Assembly: GCA_900540385.1 (NCBI GenBank)
Contig: UQFY01000005.1
Location: 1-64,000 of the forward strand
Direction of reading: 5' to 3'
DNA: 64,000 bases
Origin: an uncultured Mollicutes bacterium
GTDB taxonomy: Bacteria; Bacillota_I; Bacilli_A; RFN20; CAG-826
Part shown: positions 59,901-64,000 of the stretch, piece after piece
How positions within the stretch are numbered: position 1 is the stretch's first letter
Layout of the letters: every line of letters starts with the position of its first letter
Translations under genes and position numbers: made by a program
Notes under the pieces: generated by a model
Told to the model about the DNA's origin: nothing
The model's database searches: none
What the model saw: only the letters and a program-made list of their open reading frames with translations

Positions 59901-61664
59901 ATGGCTATGGAAACAAAACAAAACGATAAAATCCTAGACGTAAAGAACTTACGTATCTCCTTCCGCACTGATGGAGGAACCGTCAAAGCGGTTCGTGGCA
60001 TTTCTTTCTCCCTCTATAAAGGAAAAACGCTTGCCATTGTCGGTGAATCCGGTTCAGGAAAATCCGTCACCTCTAAAGCAATTTTAGGCATCCTTGCCGG
60101 AAATAAGATTATTGAAGATGGCCAAATTCTTTATGATGGAAAAGACCTTCTTCAAATCAATGAGGATCAATTCTCTAAAATCCGTGGTGTCAAAATCTCC
60201 ATGATTTTCCAGGACCCTTTATCCTCTTTAAACCCAATCATGATTGTCGGTAAACAACTTACCGAAGCTATGGTTTTAAAACAAAAGGCTGATAAGAAAG
60301 AAGCAAAACGTCATCTTACAAAACTAAACGCTTTAATTAAAAAAGCTGACCCAGATGAAACCAACCTTCTCCTTATTGAGCAAAAAGAAGGTCGTTTCTC
60401 TATTGAACAACATAGGGATTTATTCCTTCATGCCGCAGAGATTTCTGTCGATGAGCAAAAGGAAACCATTGAAAACATTCTTCCTAAACTTGAGAACGTC
60501 TATCAAGAACACTTCAATAAAGAGGATTTTGACTTCGGCAAAACTTTTGCTGCTTTGAAACCATTATTCAAGGACTTAGCAAAATGTGAGTTATCTATCT
60601 CAACAAGTCCAGATAACATCATTTCCGTCTTCCCAATTCAAGCAAAGAACTATGTTGCAGCCGCAAAAGACTCTTTAGCCCACGAAAGGCTTAGAGAAAA
60701 GAATTTCGTTAAATATGGCGTGAATGATTTCTTTGATTTGCCTGCCTCTGTGCGTGCAAAATCCCGTGAAACAATCATCTCACAAAAAGAACATCAAGCT
60801 CATTTCCAAGCCGCTTTCGAAGAACTTCTTGAGCACTTGAAAGAACTTCTTAGAAGAACGGCTGAAGAAACAGCCGAAATTGGTGAAGAAGCAATTGTCT
60901 CCTATAACGAAGCAATCAAAATTTCTGAAAGTGAGCTTACTCACAAAGAAGCTAAGGAAAGAGCCATCAAAATGCTCGCAGACGTTGGTATCAACGAACC
61001 AGAAAAGAGATATAACCAATATCCATTCGAACTATCTGGAGGTATGAGACAACGTATTGTTATTGCTATTGCCCTTTGTTCTTCTCCAGAAATCCTTATT
61101 TGCGATGAACCTACCACCGCTTTGGACGTTACCATCCAATCCCAAATCTTGGAACTTATCAATCGTTTAAAGGTTGAAAAGAATCTCTCCATCGTCTTTA
61201 TTACCCATGACCTTGGGGTTGTTGCCAATATGGCTGACGATATTGCCGTTATGTATGCTGGCAAAATTGTTGAAAAAGGCACTGCTACAGACATCTTCTA
61301 TGATCCAAGACACCCATATACCTGGGCCCTTCTTGGTTCCGTCCCTGATTTAAATACCAAAGAGAAGTTAAATGCCATCCCTGGCACTCCACCGAATATG
61401 CTTCTTCCTCCAAGAGGAGATGCTTTCGCAGCCCGTAACAAAGACGCTTTGGAAATTGATCATCTTTATCAGCCTCCATTCTTCCAAGTTTCTCCAACTC
61501 ACGTTGCAGCCACCTGGAACCTTCATCCGGAAGCGGAAGACATCAAAGCCCCAGCTCTTGTCATCACTCGTATCAAGAACGCTCTTAAAGAGCATCCTGA
61601 ATACACCCCTAAGGCAGATAACATGAAGAATTCCGTCTTAAATTACATCAAGGAGGATAAATAA
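59901..61664 (+). CDS. oppD: Oligopeptide ABC transporter ATPase OppD with ~225-residue insertion
   Basis: A 587-residue ATPase; usual OppD is about 330-350. Walker A is GESGSGKS (48-55) and the Q-loop Gln is 104. A charged, mostly helical insertion spans about 125-350. The signature LSGGMRQR (378-385), Walker B ILICDEP (397-403) and H436 follow. The C-terminal PGTPPNMLLPPRGDAF segment is kept, but the cysteines that follow it in most OppD/DppD proteins are absent (AARNKDALEID). The nucleotide-binding core looks functional. Confidence 0.94.
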   Translation: MAMETKQNDKILDVKNLRISFRTDGGTVKAVRGISFSLYKGKTLAIVGESGSGKSVTSKAILGILAGNKIIEDGQILYDGKDLLQINEDQFSKIRGVKISMIFQDPLSSLNPIMIVGKQLTEAMVLKQKADKKEAKRHLTKLNALIKKADPDETNLLLIEQKEGRFSIEQHRDLFLHAAEISVDEQKETIENILPKLENVYQEHFNKEDFDFGKTFAALKPLFKDLAKCELSISTSPDNIISVFPIQAKNYVAAAKDSLAHERLREKNFVKYGVNDFFDLPASVRAKSRETIISQKEHQAHFQAAFEELLEHLKELLRRTAEETAEIGEEAIVSYNEAIKISESELTHKEAKERAIKMLADVGINEPEKRYNQYPFELSGGMRQRIVIAIALCSSPEILICDEPTTALDVTIQSQILELINRLKVEKNLSIVFITHDLGVVANMADDIAVMYAGKIVEKGTATDIFYDPRHPYTWALLGSVPDLNTKEKLNAIPGTPPNMLLPPRGDAFAARNKDALEIDHLYQPPFFQVSPTHVAATWNLHPEAEDIKAPALVITRIKNALKEHPEYTPKADNMKNSVLNYIKEDK

Positions 61665-61665
61665 T

Positions 61666-63120
61666 ATGGCGCAAAAACAAGAAAAAGAAGTCACCCCTGT
61701 TGTAAAAGCGGAAGAATTCAAAAAGAAATTCGACTACGAAAACAGTGAAAAAGTTCTCGAACTCTCTCACGTAAAACAATATTTCCGTTTCAAAAGCGGA
61801 GATGTGAAATACCTCAAAGCCGTTCATGACGTATCCTTTAGCGTTTATAAAGGCGAAGTCTTTGGCCTTGTTGGTGAATCCGGATGTGGAAAAACCACGA
61901 CCGGACGTGACATCATGAAGCTTTATCCTCTCACAAGCGGAGACATCTGGTTAGATGGCATCCGTATTTCTGCTGGCACACGTTGGAACGAAAAAGAAAT
62001 CAAATGGACCAACGTCCGTGCTCAAGAAAAGATCAAAGAAATCGAAGAACAAAAGAAAAAAGTGGCCGACGATATCCGTGCTGAATTCGAAGAGGCCTTT
62101 GGCGTTCAATTCAAAGTGAACGCCTTGAAGGATGAAGCGGATTCATCCAAACACGCATATTACGATAAATACGTTAAGGCCATGCAGCCTCTTGATGAAG
62201 AGATTGCTTCCATTAAAGCCCACCAAAAAGCAGTCCATGATGAGCAAATGGAAAAGATTAAACAAGCTAAATACGATGATAAGCATTACAACAAGAATAT
62301 TGCTCTTCACGAAATGAAGCTTGTGAATGAAAAATATAAAGACCTATTAGCAAAAATCAATTCTGGCGCAGAGCTTAACGAAACAGAAAAAGCTCAACAC
62401 GAAGAATATAAAAAAGAACTCGAGAAAGCCAAACACACAACGTTAGCCAACAAAGTTCAAATGATCTTCCAGGATCCCATCGCTTCTTTGAATCCTCGTA
62501 TGACCGTTAGAAACATCATCGCGGAAGGCCTTGTCATTAATGGAGTTCATGATAAAGAATTCATCAATAACGAAGTTGCTAGAGTCTTAAAACTCGTTGG
62601 TCTTGTTCCTGAACATGCCAACCGTTACCCACACGAATTCTCGGGTGGTCAAAGACAACGTATCGGTATTGCTCGTTCCATCATCATGAATCCTGAGCTT
62701 ATCGTTGCAGACGAACCTGTTTCCGCATTGGACGTTTCCGTTCAAGCCCAAGTCATTAACCTCTTAAATGATTTACGTAATACCTTAGGATTAACCATCA
62801 TCTTCATCGCCCATAACCTTTCTGTCGTTAAATATTTCTGTGATAGAATTGCCGTTATGTTCTATGGAAACTTGGTGGAATTGGCCTCGGCAGACGAATT
62901 ATTCGCCCACCCTCTTCACCCATATACAAAGAGCTTGCTCTCTGCCGTTCCATTCCCTGATCCAATCATCGAAAAGAGCCGTAAGAGAATCTCTTATGAT
63001 CCAACAAAGGATCACGATTATTCCAAACAACGTCCAACCTGGCGTGAAATCGTTCCTGGGCATTTCGTCCGTTGTAACGATGAAGAAGAGCTTAAATATA
63101 AAAAGGAGCTCAAAAAATGA
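61666..63120 (+). CDS. oppF: Oligopeptide ABC transporter ATPase OppF with ~150-residue coiled insertion
   Basis: A 484-residue ATPase; usual OppF is about 310-330. Walker A is GESGCGKT (70-77). A Lys/Glu-rich, probably coiled-coil insertion (about 105-258) lies between it and the Q-loop Gln269. The signature FSGGQRQR (325-332), Walker B LIVADEP (345-351) and H383 are intact. Long insertions in OppF are known in mycoplasmas. AAGGAGG precedes the ATG. Confidence 0.94.
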   Translation: MAQKQEKEVTPVVKAEEFKKKFDYENSEKVLELSHVKQYFRFKSGDVKYLKAVHDVSFSVYKGEVFGLVGESGCGKTTTGRDIMKLYPLTSGDIWLDGIRISAGTRWNEKEIKWTNVRAQEKIKEIEEQKKKVADDIRAEFEEAFGVQFKVNALKDEADSSKHAYYDKYVKAMQPLDEEIASIKAHQKAVHDEQMEKIKQAKYDDKHYNKNIALHEMKLVNEKYKDLLAKINSGAELNETEKAQHEEYKKELEKAKHTTLANKVQMIFQDPIASLNPRMTVRNIIAEGLVINGVHDKEFINNEVARVLKLVGLVPEHANRYPHEFSGGQRQRIGIARSIIMNPELIVADEPVSALDVSVQAQVINLLNDLRNTLGLTIIFIAHNLSVVKYFCDRIAVMFYGNLVELASADELFAHPLHPYTKSLLSAVPFPDPIIEKSRKRISYDPTKDHDYSKQRPTWREIVPGHFVRCNDEEELKYKKELKK

Positions 63121-63599
63121 GCAAAATCCCTTATGTTGATTCTTCAAAAGAAGAACAAACACAAGGCAAAAAGAAATTCTGGAACAAAGGCTTCATCATT
63201 TCCTTGATTGTTGTCTTTCTTCTCTTGCTCTTAACTGCAGGCTTAATCGCCATCATTGAGTATTACTCTCTTCAAAATGCAGCCGGTGGAAAAGATGAGA
63301 AACTCGTTCTTCATATCTTAGTGGACGCCTTCTCATTAAGCGGTTTATTAGGTTTGGCATTCTACGCCTTATCCTTCATATCTTCGCAAGGGGCTTTCGA
63401 CATTCTTGCCTATGGCATTCAAGTCGTCTTCTTAGTCACCTTCCGCCCAAAATACAGAGAGACGAGTTTCCCTAAGACCTTCTACGACTATAAAGTCTTA
63501 AAAAACTCCAAAAAGAGAAAACCATTTCTTGCAATTTTATTAATAAGTGCAATATTTCTCATCGTGGGAATAATCCTGCTTATTATTTATCATCATTAA
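63117..63599 (+). CDS. DUF3899 family membrane protein
   Basis: A 160-residue membrane protein with about four helices. A segment DAFSLSGLLGLAFYALSFIS followed by GAFDILAYG fits DUF3899, a family of unknown function in Bacillota and Mollicutes. It overlaps oppF by 4 bp, so it is translated with the transporter. It may be an accessory or assembly factor; no enzymatic motif is visible. Confidence 0.85.
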   Translation: MSKIPYVDSSKEEQTQGKKKFWNKGFIISLIVVFLLLLLTAGLIAIIEYYSLQNAAGGKDEKLVLHILVDAFSLSGLLGLAFYALSFISSQGAFDILAYGIQVVFLVTFRPKYRETSFPKTFYDYKVLKNSKKRKPFLAILLISAIFLIVGIILLIIYHH

Positions 63600-63619
63600 T
63601 TTGAAAAGGAGACACTAAA

Positions 63620-64000
63620 ATGAAAAAGAAATTATTATACGTTCTATCCTTGAGCCTGATCGGAGTTCTTGCTTCTTGTGTGAACAATCCTGAAAACTCT
63701 TCCGGTAGCGAAAACAACAGTCAACAAAGTTCTGCTCAAACATCAACAACCACTCCAGATATCACACAAGATGATTTAGAGAAAGGCAAAACGACCTATA
63801 CCAACGAAAAAGGGGCCACTTTAAATCTTACCCGTTCTGGTATCTATAAAGCTTCAGGAGCTCCACACGTGAACTCTCATCCAGACAATGGAGTTAAACA
63901 AAAGCTTTTAGTTGCTCCTATCAGTTTCAAAAAAGGAACTGGCAGCGATTCTAATTACATCGAGCCAACTACCGCTTTATTAGACAAAATCAAAGTCACT
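63620..64000 (+). CDS. Lipoprotein, partial at window end
   Basis: The first 127 codons of a lipoprotein run off the window. It has a signal peptide with lipobox VLASC and then a Ser/Gln/Thr-rich linker to about residue 45. After that comes KQKLLVAPISFKKG. That segment loosely resembles the start of M6-like secreted metalloproteases, but no zinc motif is reached, so this is a guess. AAGGAG precedes the ATG, 20 nt after the DUF3899 gene, so it belongs to the opp operon. Confidence 0.8.
   Translation, partial: MKKKLLYVLSLSLIGVLASCVNNPENSSGSENNSQQSSAQTSTTTPDITQDDLEKGKTTYTNEKGATLNLTRSGIYKASGAPHVNSHPDNGVKQKLLVAPISFKKGTGSDSNYIEPTTALLDKIKVT

Noticed and set aside
1..64000. CRISPR arrays, prophage, insertion sequences, tRNA or rRNA genes
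   Set aside because: No repeat-spacer pattern, transposase, integrase or RNA-gene sequence was seen; intergenic gaps are nearly all under 200 bp.
1..64000. Long antisense reading frames opposite real genes
   Set aside because: They lack ribosome sites and family motifs and mirror the codon pattern of genes on the other strand.

Overview
The window is a compact, gene-dense, AT-rich stretch with 60 protein genes and no rRNA, tRNA, phage, IS element or CRISPR array that I can see. It reads as a low-GC Bacillota chromosome using the standard bacterial code (UGA is a stop in many genes). Several gene orders are typical of the class Bacilli: dnaX-ybaB-recR-tmk-holB-ricT-rsmI, prfA-prmC-sua5-rpiB, gatCAB and ecfA1-ecfA2-ecfT-truA. 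DUF1836, DUF3899 next to an Opp transporter, Ser-rich lipoproteins and large insertions in the Opp ATPases point to an uncultured gut lineage near Erysipelotrichia/Mollicutes (RF39/RFN20-like). That placement is inference; no marker phylogeny was possible.

Layout. 0.1-5.5 kb (-): yebC, then an operon of dCMP deaminase, the ECF energising module (EcfA1, EcfA2, EcfT), truA and a PHP phosphatase. 5.6-10.9 kb (-): a GH13 alpha-glucosidase, an orphan winged-helix regulator, then smpB, a degenerate FolC-like protein and a FolT-type ECF S component, and a hemolysin III protein. 11-16.9 kb: a patatin, gpmA, a small unknown, a Wzy-like membrane protein, an S33 hydrolase and an orphan RelB-type antitoxin. 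17-25 kb (-): gatC-gatA-gatB-DUF1836-galE and prfA-prmC-sua5-rpiB. 25.1-31.3 kb (+): the dnaX operon. 31.3-44.5 kb (-): YfhO-like protein, RluD-type pseudouridine synthase, a second patatin, a 5'-nucleotidase lipoprotein, a two-gene putrescine pathway, a HAD phosphatase and a cytoplasmic GH2 enzyme. 44.6-52 kb: an M24 peptidase (+), then nadK-nfnA-nfnB, a CIRCE-controlled Hsp20, and small regulatory and membrane proteins (-). 52.3-64 kb (+): an oligopeptide-transport operon headed by a duplicated lipoprotein, then oppA, oppB, oppC, oppD, oppF, DUF3899 and the start of another lipoprotein.

How the genes work together. Peptides captured by OppA can feed cytoplasmic peptidases such as the M24 enzyme. 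Arginine can become putrescine through an arginine decarboxylase fused to agmatine deiminase, followed by AguB. NAD kinase and the bifurcating transhydrogenase NfnAB together make and reduce NADP. The general ECF module probably energises the folate S component encoded 3 kb away.

Most notable: (1) the single-gene arginine decarboxylase-agmatine deiminase fusion; (2) seven genes without a Shine-Dalgarno whose -10-like hexamer lies exactly 6 nt before the ATG, predicting leaderless mRNAs; (3) a FolC-like protein that has lost its P-loop and other active-site motifs, coupled to folT; (4) large lineage-type insertions in OppA, OppC, OppD, OppF and EcfA2; (5) a nadK-nfnAB operon.
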